A DNA stretch of 41,053 nucleotides from Gemmatimonadaceae bacterium. Its GTDB lineage: Bacteria > Gemmatimonadota > Gemmatimonadetes > Gemmatimonadales > Gemmatimonadaceae. Location: NCBI GenBank assembly GCA_025931335.1, contig JAICNG010000027.1, forward strand, positions 1 through 41,053, written 5' to 3'. The translations under genes and the position numbers were made by a program. The notes beneath the pieces were generated by a model, which was not told the origin of the DNA, did not search any database, and saw only the letters and a list, made by a program, of their open reading frames with translations. This document shows positions 15,175 to 23,022 of the stretch, piece after piece (the first letter of the stretch is position 1; each line of letters begins with the position of its first letter).

Positions 15175-16389
15175 TCAGGGCGTGGGGACGCCGATCTCGA
15201 AGATGACGTAGTCCCAGTCGGAGTTGCTCGCGCCGGACACGCGCGGGGAGCCGAATTGAAAGCGGGTGCTCGAGGCGGGGAACGGGGTGGCCGACAGATC
15301 GTCGTAGGCGACCGACCCCAGCCGCTCCCCGTCGACGAGGATCACGGCGCTGTCCGCGGCATACTTGCGCAGCTGATAGACGTGAAAGGTGTCCGTCGCC
15401 GTCGGCCAGCTGGCGATGAACGGGAAGCTGCCGGTGCTGCGAATGAACCCGACGAGCCCTGGTTCGATCCCGAGCGCCACGAACTTCACGCGATCGCGGA
15501 AATGGATCACGGCGAGTGATCGTCCCGTCGTGGCATTGAGACGAATACGGGCCTCGGCGTACGCGCTCGTGGTGGAGGCCAGCGAATCCAGCCGGTAGAA
15601 CTCGATCTCGCCGTTGTTGTCGGTCGTGATGTTGAACACGCCCCCGGCGGCCCTGTACGTGCCGCTGGTGTTCGTCAGGCCCCAGCGAGGCTCCGCGCGC
15701 TGGTCGGGGAGCGAGTCCCCGCCGTACTGCGTCTTCCAGCGGGTGTCATGCGGCGGGGGCCACGCCGCATTCAGCAGGACGTCGAACTGAAAGCCGGTGA
15801 CCTGAGCGTCGGCCTCGAAGACCCAGGTCCTGCGACTGCCGGTGGTGTCGCTGCCACTTCCGGCCGCGCCCACCCGCTCGTCCCAGTACCAGTACTTCTG
15901 GCCAATCGCGTTGAAATCGAGCGTGCCATGGTGATTCTGTACCGTGACCGTGCAGGGCGTATTGCACGGCGCGGATGTGGCGGTCACCGTTGGCCCCCCG
16001 TTGACGAAGGCGTAGATCCCCATGATCGCGGGCGGCGCCGGCCCGCCCTGTTCGTCGCCGATGGGGAAGGGCTGCAGGTTCTGAAGCCCGACGGCCGCGC
16101 TGAATCGCTTTTTCCCTCCCGCGACAGGCGAGACCGTCACCGGCGAGTTGAACAGGCGCACCGTTAGGCCCTGGTCGCCATAGATCCCGGACAGCCCCAC
16201 GTCGCCCCCGGGAGCAAGGTGCTTGAATGTCAGCGTTCCAGCGGCCTCGTCGACGGTCGCGCGGAGGATGCCAGCGGTCCGCGACGGCACTGCCGGAACC
16301 TCTGGCGCCTGCGACGGTGGCGTGATCCAGGCCCCGTCGGCGCACGCGAGCACCCCGGACACGACGACGAAAAACTTTCGCGCTGTCAC
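15175..16389 (-). CDS. Putative lipoprotein of unknown function
   Basis: This 404-residue protein begins at GTG 16389 (GGGAG upstream) with MTARKFFVVVSGVLAC, a short lipoprotein signal whose lipobox would be VLAC. The mature part is beta-rich. The end, with FHVYQLRKYAADSAVILVDGERLGSV and STRFQFGSPRVSGASNSDWDYVIFE, resembles concanavalin-A-like/LamG sandwich domains in which a DG turn holds a bound sugar or ion; the assignment is weak. The segment TSAPCNTPCTVTVQ holds a nearby Cys pair that could form a disulfide. It is convergent with the membrane-protein gene and divergent from the large lipoprotein at 16613. Confidence 0.75.
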   Translation of the reverse strand: MTARKFFVVVSGVLACADGAWITPPSQAPEVPAVPSRTAGILRATVDEAAGTLTFKHLAPGGDVGLSGIYGDQGLTVRLFNSPVTVSPVAGGKKRFSAAVGLQNLQPFPIGDEQGGPAPPAIMGIYAFVNGGPTVTATSAPCNTPCTVTVQNHHGTLDFNAIGQKYWYWDERVGAAGSGSDTTGSRRTWVFEADAQVTGFQFDVLLNAAWPPPHDTRWKTQYGGDSLPDQRAEPRWGLTNTSGTYRAAGGVFNITTDNNGEIEFYRLDSLASTTSAYAEARIRLNATTGRSLAVIHFRDRVKFVALGIEPGLVGFIRSTGSFPFIASWPTATDTFHVYQLRKYAADSAVILVDGERLGSVAYDDLSATPFPASSTRFQFGSPRVSGASNSDWDYVIFEIGVPTP

Positions 16390-16612
16390 GGCTCAGCTCC
16401 CTGCTTTCGCCCCTCCTCCATACTACTGGTCCCCCTGGAGCGAGGAAATCCCGAACCACGTTTCGCCAGCCCTCTGAGAATCGTCTGAAGCATGAGTCGG
16501 ACCGCTGCCCATCCGCCGGCAGGCGGACGAGATACACCCCTTGCCATCGCCAACCGCCCCGCGCCGAGTCATGCCGTATCGCGCTCGTCGATCGACTGTG
16601 CATGCACTCGCC

Positions 16613-19600
16613 ATGGCGCTCAAGCGCCTCGCGGCCGCCGCAGCGATGGTGGCGGTGACGGCGACCTGCGACGGCGCGAACGTGCTCGGCCCCGTGGGCG
16701 CAGAGCGGCTCGAGCTGCAGTGGCTGAGCGATACGCTGCTGTTCGTGGAGAGCCGCGTCGCGCCGGTCGTCGTGATCACGAGCGACGGCACGCCGGTGAC
16801 GCACTCCCGGCTCATCTTCTCGAGCGACAACCCCGACATCATCGCCGTCTCGACCGGCGGCGACTCGATCCACGCGCGGCGCCTCGGGACCGCGGACGTG
16901 ACGATCCGCGTGCTCGGGTCGCTCTTTCCCGAGGAGGGGGAGTCGTGGCGCCGCACGTTGCGCGTCGCGCTCAAGGATCTCCAGCTCGACCGCTCCGTCG
17001 TGGGACTGACGAGCGTCGGCGACACGGCGACGATCCACGCGATGCCGTTAGGTGCCGGCGACCAGATCATCGACATCCCGGTCGAGTGGCGATCGCTGGA
17101 CACGAACAAGGTCGCTGTCGCCGATGGGCGTCTCACTGCGCGCGGGACGGGCGCGACGGAGGTGCTCGCCATCGTGGCGCTCGACACCGCCCGTGCGACG
17201 GTGACCGTCGAGCAGCGCCTGGCGAACTTCGTGTTATCGCCGGAGGCCGTGACGCTCCGGAGCCTCGGCGAGGAAGTCACCATCACGGCCACCGCCGTCG
17301 ACAATAGCGGCGCGCCGGTCCCGGGCGTGACCCCCTTCTGGGAAAGCGGGGATGCCTCCGTGGCTCGTGTCGATGACGCCGGGCGCGTCACCGCGATCGG
17401 TGCCGGCATCACCACCATCTACGCGTTCAAGGGGCCGATTCGCTCGGGCGCCCGCGTCCAGGTGACCAACGATCCGGCTACCATCGTCATCCAGCCCGCC
17501 GCCGACACCCTGACCAAGCCCGGCCAGCAGCTCACCTATACGGCGGACGTTCGAAACGCCCAGGGCGTGCCGATCGCCAACTACGCGACCGCCTGGCGAT
17601 CCGACAATCCCGCCGTCGCGACCGTCTCCACCGCGGGAACGGTTACCGCGATCTCGCCGGGCGCCGCGCGCGTCATCGGGGAGGCGGGGACGATCGCCGA
17701 TACCGTGGCGCTCGTGATTCGCAACCTCACGACGCTCCACGTCGACAACGCATCGAGCGCGCTTCCACGGATCGGCACCCGGGCCCGGCCCTTCGCCACG
17801 GTGCAGGCTGCGCTTGCCGATGCGGCGTCGGGGGATACGCTCTTCGTACACCCGGGAAACCGGTCGTACGCCGAGTCGCTCGCACTCGCTGGGCAGCTCG
17901 CCATCATCGGCAACGATTCCGCCTACCGCTCGAGCGGCAACAACGTCGCGCTGTTGCCCACGCTCTCGCACGAGAGCGGCGCGTCGGCGATCTCGATCGC
18001 CGCAGGGTCGTCCGTTCTGCTTCGCAACCTCGCCATTCGACACGTGGTCGATGGCGCAGCGGTCGACGCCGACGGTGCGGGCGTGCGCATCGAGAACGTG
18101 CACGTGAATCCCGCGCAGACATCGCGCGTCGGTCGCGGGTTCCGGATCGCCAATGCCACCGGGCCGGTCATCGCTGACAGTCGGGTGAACGCCGTCGTCG
18201 GGTACGGGATTCTCTTGTGGAACGTCAGTACGGGGCTCATCACCCGCGTGCAGGTGTCCGGTGTCGACTCGGTTTCCGGGGCCGAGGGCGAGGGGATTCG
18301 CGTCGTGCGAGGGTCGGGCAACGTCATCGAGCTGAGCGCCGTCCGCGCCACCATTGGCGCGCGTATCGCTCTCGATTCCACCGCGGGCGCGCGCGTCGCC
18401 AGCGACACGCTCGCGGGACGCCATCGCCTGGTGCGCGTGCGCGGGGCGACCGGAGCGTCCGTGATCACGAACAACGTGTTCACGCTGAATCAGCTGGCCA
18501 CCGACCCGCCGTCGGGTGGCAGCGCGGTCGACGGGCGCGCGGCGCTGGAGATTCTGGGATCGGATGGCGTGACGGTCAGCGCGAACTCGTTCACCGAAAC
18601 CGGCGGCAACGCGATGGACGCGATTCGCCTGCTCGATGCCCGGGGCGCCGGCGCCTCGCTCGTGGGGAACCGGCTCAGCGGCGGCCGATACCACGTGCGC
18701 TCCGCGCGCTCGACCTGGTCGATGGATGCCTCGATGCTGGAAGGCGCGCTGCGCTCGGTGGTGGCGGAGGACGCCGACACGATCGCCATGGCGTCGGACA
18801 CGCTTCGCAACGGCGTGGGACGTGGCTGCGTCGACGTGCGCGGGACGTCGTCGCTGTCCGTGGTCGGCGGATGGCTTTCGAGCTGCACGAGCGCGACGGC
18901 CGACTCCGGCATGGCGGCGATCACCGTCGACGGGCCAGGCGCGACACTCACGGTTCGCGGCACGCGATTCACCGGCGCGAACGAAACCGCGCTCGCGTTC
19001 ACTGGTGGCACGCTCACCGTGCAAAACGTATCGCTCTCGGGAGCGGGCGCGCGGACGGTGCCGGCGATGCGCTGGCCAGCCGCGATCGCGGCTACAGCGA
19101 GCTCGGCCGAGGTGACGGGGTCGACCATCGTCGATTACGGAGCGCTCGATGGCGCCTCGTTGCGCGCGGCGAGCGTTCGCTTCGAGGGGAATCGAGTGTG
19201 GCGGCAACGCCGCGGGCTCGAGGTCGCACAGTGGGGAACGGCGACAGTCGCGAGCAACGACTTCTCGGACCATGCGGTGGCCGCGCTGGTGAACGCGGAG
19301 GCGCCGCCGCTCGCCGCGCCGTCCAACTGGTGGGGCGACGGTCGCGGGCCGCGTGGCGCGGCCGCGCCCGACGCGGTGGGTGACAGCGTCATCGGCAACG
19401 TGACCACCGACACCGTGTCGACGGTACCGTTCTTCCCAGGTGCGGCGGGGTCGGAAGACTCGTTGCGCATCGTCCGCGGGAACAACCAGACGGGGGTGCG
19501 AGGAACGACGCTTCCCCTGCGCCTGACGGTGCGCGTGATGGATCCGCAGGGCCGCCCCGTGAGCGGGGTGACGGTTCGCTTCCGCATCGCATCCGGCAGT

Positions 19601-19765
19601 GGAAGTGTCGAGGGATTGTCCTCGGTCGACCGCGTGTCGAACGCGAGCGGTCTCGCCGAGGTCCAGATGACGTTAGGCAGCTCGGCCGGCACCGCGACCG
19701 TTGAAGCCTCGTTCGGAAACGGCGTCAGGAAACGGACCGTCCTTTTCACCGTGACCAGCCTATGA
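16613..19765 (+). CDS. Large surface lipoprotein: Ig-like repeats plus right-handed beta-helix
   Basis: About 1050 residues. The start MALKRLAAAAAMVAVTATC gives a short lipoprotein-type signal; ATGs at 16541 and 16571 are alternatives. Residues ~30-370 hold four bacterial Ig-like (BIG2-type) repeats, seen as SDNPDIIAVS, SLDTNKVAV, SGDASVARVDDAGRVTAIGAG and SDNPAVATVSTAGTVTAISPG. Residues ~380-860 form a parallel beta-helix, beginning with FATVQAALADAASGDTLFV and continuing through short asparagine/glycine rungs to SNWWGDGRGP. A final Ig-like domain follows a linker with GNNQTGVRGTTLPLRLTVRV. Beta-helices of this type bind or cleave polysaccharides; no catalytic site is claimed. Its stop overlaps the kinase start by four bases, so it heads a four-gene operon. 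Confidence 0.88.
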   Translation: MALKRLAAAAAMVAVTATCDGANVLGPVGAERLELQWLSDTLLFVESRVAPVVVITSDGTPVTHSRLIFSSDNPDIIAVSTGGDSIHARRLGTADVTIRVLGSLFPEEGESWRRTLRVALKDLQLDRSVVGLTSVGDTATIHAMPLGAGDQIIDIPVEWRSLDTNKVAVADGRLTARGTGATEVLAIVALDTARATVTVEQRLANFVLSPEAVTLRSLGEEVTITATAVDNSGAPVPGVTPFWESGDASVARVDDAGRVTAIGAGITTIYAFKGPIRSGARVQVTNDPATIVIQPAADTLTKPGQQLTYTADVRNAQGVPIANYATAWRSDNPAVATVSTAGTVTAISPGAARVIGEAGTIADTVALVIRNLTTLHVDNASSALPRIGTRARPFATVQAALADAASGDTLFVHPGNRSYAESLALAGQLAIIGNDSAYRSSGNNVALLPTLSHESGASAISIAAGSSVLLRNLAIRHVVDGAAVDADGAGVRIENVHVNPAQTSRVGRGFRIANATGPVIADSRVNAVVGYGILLWNVSTGLITRVQVSGVDSVSGAEGEGIRVVRGSGNVIELSAVRATIGARIALDSTAGARVASDTLAGRHRLVRVRGATGASVITNNVFTLNQLATDPPSGGSAVDGRAALEILGSDGVTVSANSFTETGGNAMDAIRLLDARGAGASLVGNRLSGGRYHVRSARSTWSMDASMLEGALRSVVAEDADTIAMASDTLRNGVGRGCVDVRGTSSLSVVGGWLSSCTSATADSGMAAITVDGPGATLTVRGTRFTGANETALAFTGGTLTVQNVSLSGAGARTVPAMRWPAAIAATASSAEVTGSTIVDYGALDGASLRAASVRFEGNRVWRQRRGLEVAQWGTATVASNDFSDHAVAALVNAEAPPLAAPSNWWGDGRGPRGAAAPDAVGDSVIGNVTTDTVSTVPFFPGAAGSEDSLRIVRGNNQTGVRGTTLPLRLTVRVMDPQGRPVSGVTVRFRIASGSGSVEGLSSVDRVSNASGLAEVQMTLGSSAGTATVEASFGNGVRKRTVLFTVTSL

Positions 19766-21297
19766 GCGGGTGCCAGCGGTGCGGCGCGGCGATCGCGCCG
19801 GGGTCACGGTTCTGCCCCAGCTGCGGACGCCAGGTCCTGGACCCGGCGGCGTCCACGCTGCTGCTCGGAGCCACCGACGACGCGCTGCTGGCCGAGGTGC
19901 GCCACGCGCTGTCCGGTGAATACGACCTCGATCGGGAGGTGGGACGTGGCGCGATGGCCGTCGTCTACCGCGCGACCGAAGCGGGGCTCGGCCGGCGCGT
20001 CGCGCTCAAGGTGCTCCCGCCCGAGATGACGATGAGCCGCGAGTTGACCGAGCGCTTCAAGCGCGAGGCGCGGCTGGCGGCGTCGCTCGAGCATCCCAAC
20101 ATCATCCCGGTCTACCGGGAAGGGCAGGCGGGGCGGTTCCTGTTCATGGCGATGAAGTTCATCGAGGGGCGGTCCCTCGAGGACATCATCGAATCGCAGG
20201 GTCCGCTCCCGGTACCGGTGGTGCTCCACGTGCTGCGCGCCGCGACGAGCGCGCTCGCGTATGCGCATGAGCGAGGCATCGTTCACCGCGACGTCAAGAG
20301 CGCCAACATCCTCGTCGACCGCGATGGGCGGGTGGTCGTGACGGACTTCGGCATCGCGCGCGCCGCCGAGGATGCCAGCCTGACGTCGACCGGGACGATG
20401 GTCGGCACGCCGTATTTCATGAGCCCCGAGCAATGCGCGGCGCGCCGGATCGGACCGCAGAGCGACCAGTACTCGTTAGGGGTCGTCGCCTTCCAGATGC
20501 TCACCGGCAGCGTGCCGTTTCAGGCCGAAACGCTCCCCGGGATCATGCATCACCACTTCTACACCCAGGTGCCCGACCTCGGCGACGCCCGGCTCGACGT
20601 GCCGGTCGCGTTGCGGGAGCTGATCGACCGGGCGCTGGCCAAGAAGCCCGAGAATCGCTTCGCCTCCACGCAGGCGATGCTGGCGGCCGTCGAAGCGGTG
20701 CCGTTCTCCGACGAGAGCCAGGACCAGGGGCTCGCGCATCTGCGCAATCTCGCGCGTGGCGCGCCGATACCGGTCGTCGGCATCTCGGCGCTTCCGGCGC
20801 TCGCCAGCGCGATCCGGCTCACCCCGCAGCACGCGCCCTCGGTGCCGCCGCCAGCGCCCGCGTGGTCGCGCTGGGCGCTCGTGCTGATCGTCGCCATCGT
20901 GCTCGGGGCGGGTGGGGCCGCGGCGACCCTGCTGCGACGCGATCCCGCGCCCGTGCCGATTCCGGCCGCGATCGTCGTGGCGCCGCCCATGTCCCCGCCG
21001 GCGGTGCAGGAGAAGGCGTCGCCCCCGCCGCGAGCGGCCGACTCGGCGCCGCGCGCGACGGAGAGCAAGGCGGTTGGACATCTCCGCGTGCGGGCATTCC
21101 CCGCCGACGCGGAGATTCGCGTTGACGGCCGCCTGTTGGGGCAGGGAGTGGTACTCGATTCCGCCGTACGCGCGGGGGCGCGCCGCCTGCGCATCTCGGC
21201 GCCCGGCTACCGGACGTTCGACACGACGGTCACCGTCGTCGCCGATGAGATCACCGCGCTGCCGCGCGTCACCTTGCCGACACAGGACCCGCACTGA
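19762..21297 (+). CDS. Transmembrane Ser/Thr protein kinase with zinc ribbon and PEGA domain
   Basis: This 511-residue protein starts with a zinc ribbon (C4, C7, C18, C21 in CQRCGAAIAPGSRFCPSCG). The kinase domain (about 54-320) has the glycine loop GRGAMAVVYR, Lys83 in ALKVLPP, the catalytic loop IVHRDVKSANIL (D177), DFG at 195 and the APE-equivalent SPEQ, so it should be active. A transmembrane helix (WALVLIVAIVLGAGGAAATLL, about 372-392) places a Pro-rich stretch and a PEGA domain (HLRVRAFPADAEIRVDG, to the end) outside the cytoplasm. The ATG overlaps the stop of the surface lipoprotein gene, and the stop overlaps the next start. It may sense or be localised by the exported partners of the operon. 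A TTA Leu codon falls in the heptamer at 20474. Confidence 0.93.
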   Translation: MSGCQRCGAAIAPGSRFCPSCGRQVLDPAASTLLLGATDDALLAEVRHALSGEYDLDREVGRGAMAVVYRATEAGLGRRVALKVLPPEMTMSRELTERFKREARLAASLEHPNIIPVYREGQAGRFLFMAMKFIEGRSLEDIIESQGPLPVPVVLHVLRAATSALAYAHERGIVHRDVKSANILVDRDGRVVVTDFGIARAAEDASLTSTGTMVGTPYFMSPEQCAARRIGPQSDQYSLGVVAFQMLTGSVPFQAETLPGIMHHHFYTQVPDLGDARLDVPVALRELIDRALAKKPENRFASTQAMLAAVEAVPFSDESQDQGLAHLRNLARGAPIPVVGISALPALASAIRLTPQHAPSVPPPAPAWSRWALVLIVAIVLGAGGAAATLLRRDPAPVPIPAAIVVAPPMSPPAVQEKASPPPRAADSAPRATESKAVGHLRVRAFPADAEIRVDGRLLGQGVVLDSAVRAGARRLRISAPGYRTFDTTVTVVADEITALPRVTLPTQDPH

Positions 21298-22340
21298 TGA
21301 GACGCGCTCGAGCTCTGGTGGTATTGGCGGCGGTGTGGGCGCTCGCGCGCCCGCTCGCGGCGCAGCGCGCTCCGGGTGAGGTGTTGACCCGCGGGGTGAT
21401 CCTCTACGAGGAGCTCCAGCTCGAGCGGGCGGTGACGCTGCTGCGGGAGGTGGTGTCGCCGAGCAGTGCGGCGACGGAGGCGGAACGTGCGCAGGCGATG
21501 AAGTACCTCGGGGCGGCGTTCGCGCTGCTGGGACAGCGTGACTCCGCGATCGCGTATTTTCGACGGACGCTCGAGCGCGACCCGTTCGTCGATCTCGACC
21601 CCGCGATGTTCACCGCGCAGGAGCGGCAGCTGTTCGCGATCGCGCGGCAGCGGACGTTCGTGGTCGGCGTGAGGGCGCTGTCGGACACGGCGTTCGTGCC
21701 GGGGCAGGGAGGCGTTTCGCTGCGCTTCGTCACCACGCAGCGGGCCCGCGTGCAGGCCATCGTGAGGCGCGCCGGGGACGAGGCCCCGGTCGCGGAATTC
21801 CGCTGGACCGCCGAAGGAGCCTCGGCGTCGCCGTGGGATGGGCTCGATCAGAAGGGTGAACGGCTGCCCTCGGGGCGCTACCAGCTGGACGTCACCGCGA
21901 CCGCGACGACCGACTCCGCGAGCGACACCCTCCTGCTGCGATTCGAGGTCGCATACGATCACGAATCGCTCGAGGATTCGCTCGTGTTCGATGCAACCTC
22001 GCTCCTGCCGGAGCGGCGACCGCCTTCGATCGCGCGCTCGCGCCTCGCCTCGGGGCTCGCGGTGGCCGCATTCGCCGTTGCGGTGCCGAGCGCGATCGGA
22101 AACGGGGACCTGGGCGGCACGAGGAAGCACGCGCTCGTAATGGCGAGCGTGAGTGCGTCCGGCGGCATCGCGACGTTCCTGTTTCTGCGGCGCGGCTCCG
22201 GGATCCCGGCGAACGTGCTCGAGAATGCCCGGCGACGCGAGGAGCACGTGCGTCTCAACCGGGAGATCCGGGAACGCAACGCCGCACGACTCGCCGCCGC
22301 CCGGATGATCATCACTCCTGTCAGTGGAGAGTCCCGGTGA
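21297..22340 (+). CDS. Exported TPR-like protein with two C-terminal membrane helices
   Basis: This 347-residue protein has a signal peptide (MRRARALVVLAAVWALARPL, cleavage near LAA-Q). Residues ~30-105 contain tetratricopeptide-like helix pairs ending in YLGAAFALLGQRDSAIAYFRRTLERDP. A beta-rich middle domain follows (GERLPSGRYQLDVTATAT resembles an FlgD-like Ig turn). Two hydrophobic helices (LASGLAVAAFAVAVPSAIG and LVMASVSASGGIATFLFL) precede a charged helical tail. It begins in the overlap TGATG with the kinase gene and ends in a GTGA overlap with the outer-membrane gene. Its job is probably to link the kinase to the envelope, but only the context suggests this. Confidence 0.85.
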   Translation: MRRARALVVLAAVWALARPLAAQRAPGEVLTRGVILYEELQLERAVTLLREVVSPSSAATEAERAQAMKYLGAAFALLGQRDSAIAYFRRTLERDPFVDLDPAMFTAQERQLFAIARQRTFVVGVRALSDTAFVPGQGGVSLRFVTTQRARVQAIVRRAGDEAPVAEFRWTAEGASASPWDGLDQKGERLPSGRYQLDVTATATTDSASDTLLLRFEVAYDHESLEDSLVFDATSLLPERRPPSIARSRLASGLAVAAFAVAVPSAIGNGDLGGTRKHALVMASVSASGGIATFLFLRRGSGIPANVLENARRREEHVRLNREIRERNAARLAAARMIITPVSGESR

Positions 22341-22984
22341 CCGTGCGCCGATTGGGGTGGCTCGCCGCGAGCCTGATGTGCGTTGCGCCGCTTCGCGCGC
22401 AGCTTCCGGTGACGACCGGCGTCTCGATGTCGCTCGCGGAGCACCGCGTGACGGCAGGCGCCGGGCTCGAGCGATCCTCAGGCACGATGTTCGGGCTGTC
22501 GGCGACGACGGTCGTTCCCTGGCAGGCGCTCGAGGCCCGCGCCTCGCTCCGCGCCGGCTCGTTAGGGGCCCACGAGCAGTCCGCCTTCGATCGCGACGTG
22601 GGCGAAGTGAGCCTTGTCATGAGTCTTCCCGTGAGCGGCTGGATCGCCCTGGAGGGCGGTGTCGTCGTGCGGCGGTATGAGTCGTCACTCGCGGCACAGC
22701 GCTGGGTGTGGGGGGAAGTGGGCCTTCAGGGCCGTCATGTGATGCTCGATGACGCGCTGCGGGTGTCGGCGGGGATTTCGATCATGCCGTGGGTGAGCGT
22801 GAGCGGCGTCTCGCGACCCGATCTCGCCGTGGCCGCGCACAGCGCGCTGGGCTACAGCGCGGGCCGCCTGACGGCCACCATCCGCTACGGTCTGGAGCGC
22901 TTCGACTTCCCGGCGCGAAACCAGGTGCGACGGCTGGAGGAGCTGTCGTCGCTCGAGCTCGGGGTGGCCTGGAAGATTCGGTGA
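22337..22984 (+). CDS. Outer-membrane beta-barrel protein
   Basis: This 215-residue protein starts at GTG 22337, overlapping the previous stop by four bases, with a signal peptide MTVRRLGWLAASLMCVAPL ending near LRAQ. The rest alternates hydrophobic and polar residues in ~10-residue strands (TMFGLSATTVVPWQALEARASLRAG, EVSLVMSLPVSGWIALEGGVVVRRYE as separate strands), ending in SSLELGVAWKI before the last Arg. This suggests an eight-strand barrel, although the terminal residue is Arg rather than Phe. It is the last gene of the four-gene operon; 38 bp separate it from the helicase gene. Confidence 0.8.
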   Translation: MTVRRLGWLAASLMCVAPLRAQLPVTTGVSMSLAEHRVTAGAGLERSSGTMFGLSATTVVPWQALEARASLRAGSLGAHEQSAFDRDVGEVSLVMSLPVSGWIALEGGVVVRRYESSLAAQRWVWGEVGLQGRHVMLDDALRVSAGISIMPWVSVSGVSRPDLAVAAHSALGYSAGRLTATIRYGLERFDFPARNQVRRLEELSSLELGVAWKIR

Positions 22985-23022
22985 GGCTGTCGCCGTAGCT
23001 GCCCGTACGCCAACTTTCCCGG

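Noticed and set aside
17234-19273. Long minus-strand open frame (679 codons) opposite the beta-helix gene
   Set aside because: Arg/His/Gly-rich with no domain; it is the antisense of a clear multi-domain gene in G+C-rich DNA, where open antisense frames are common.
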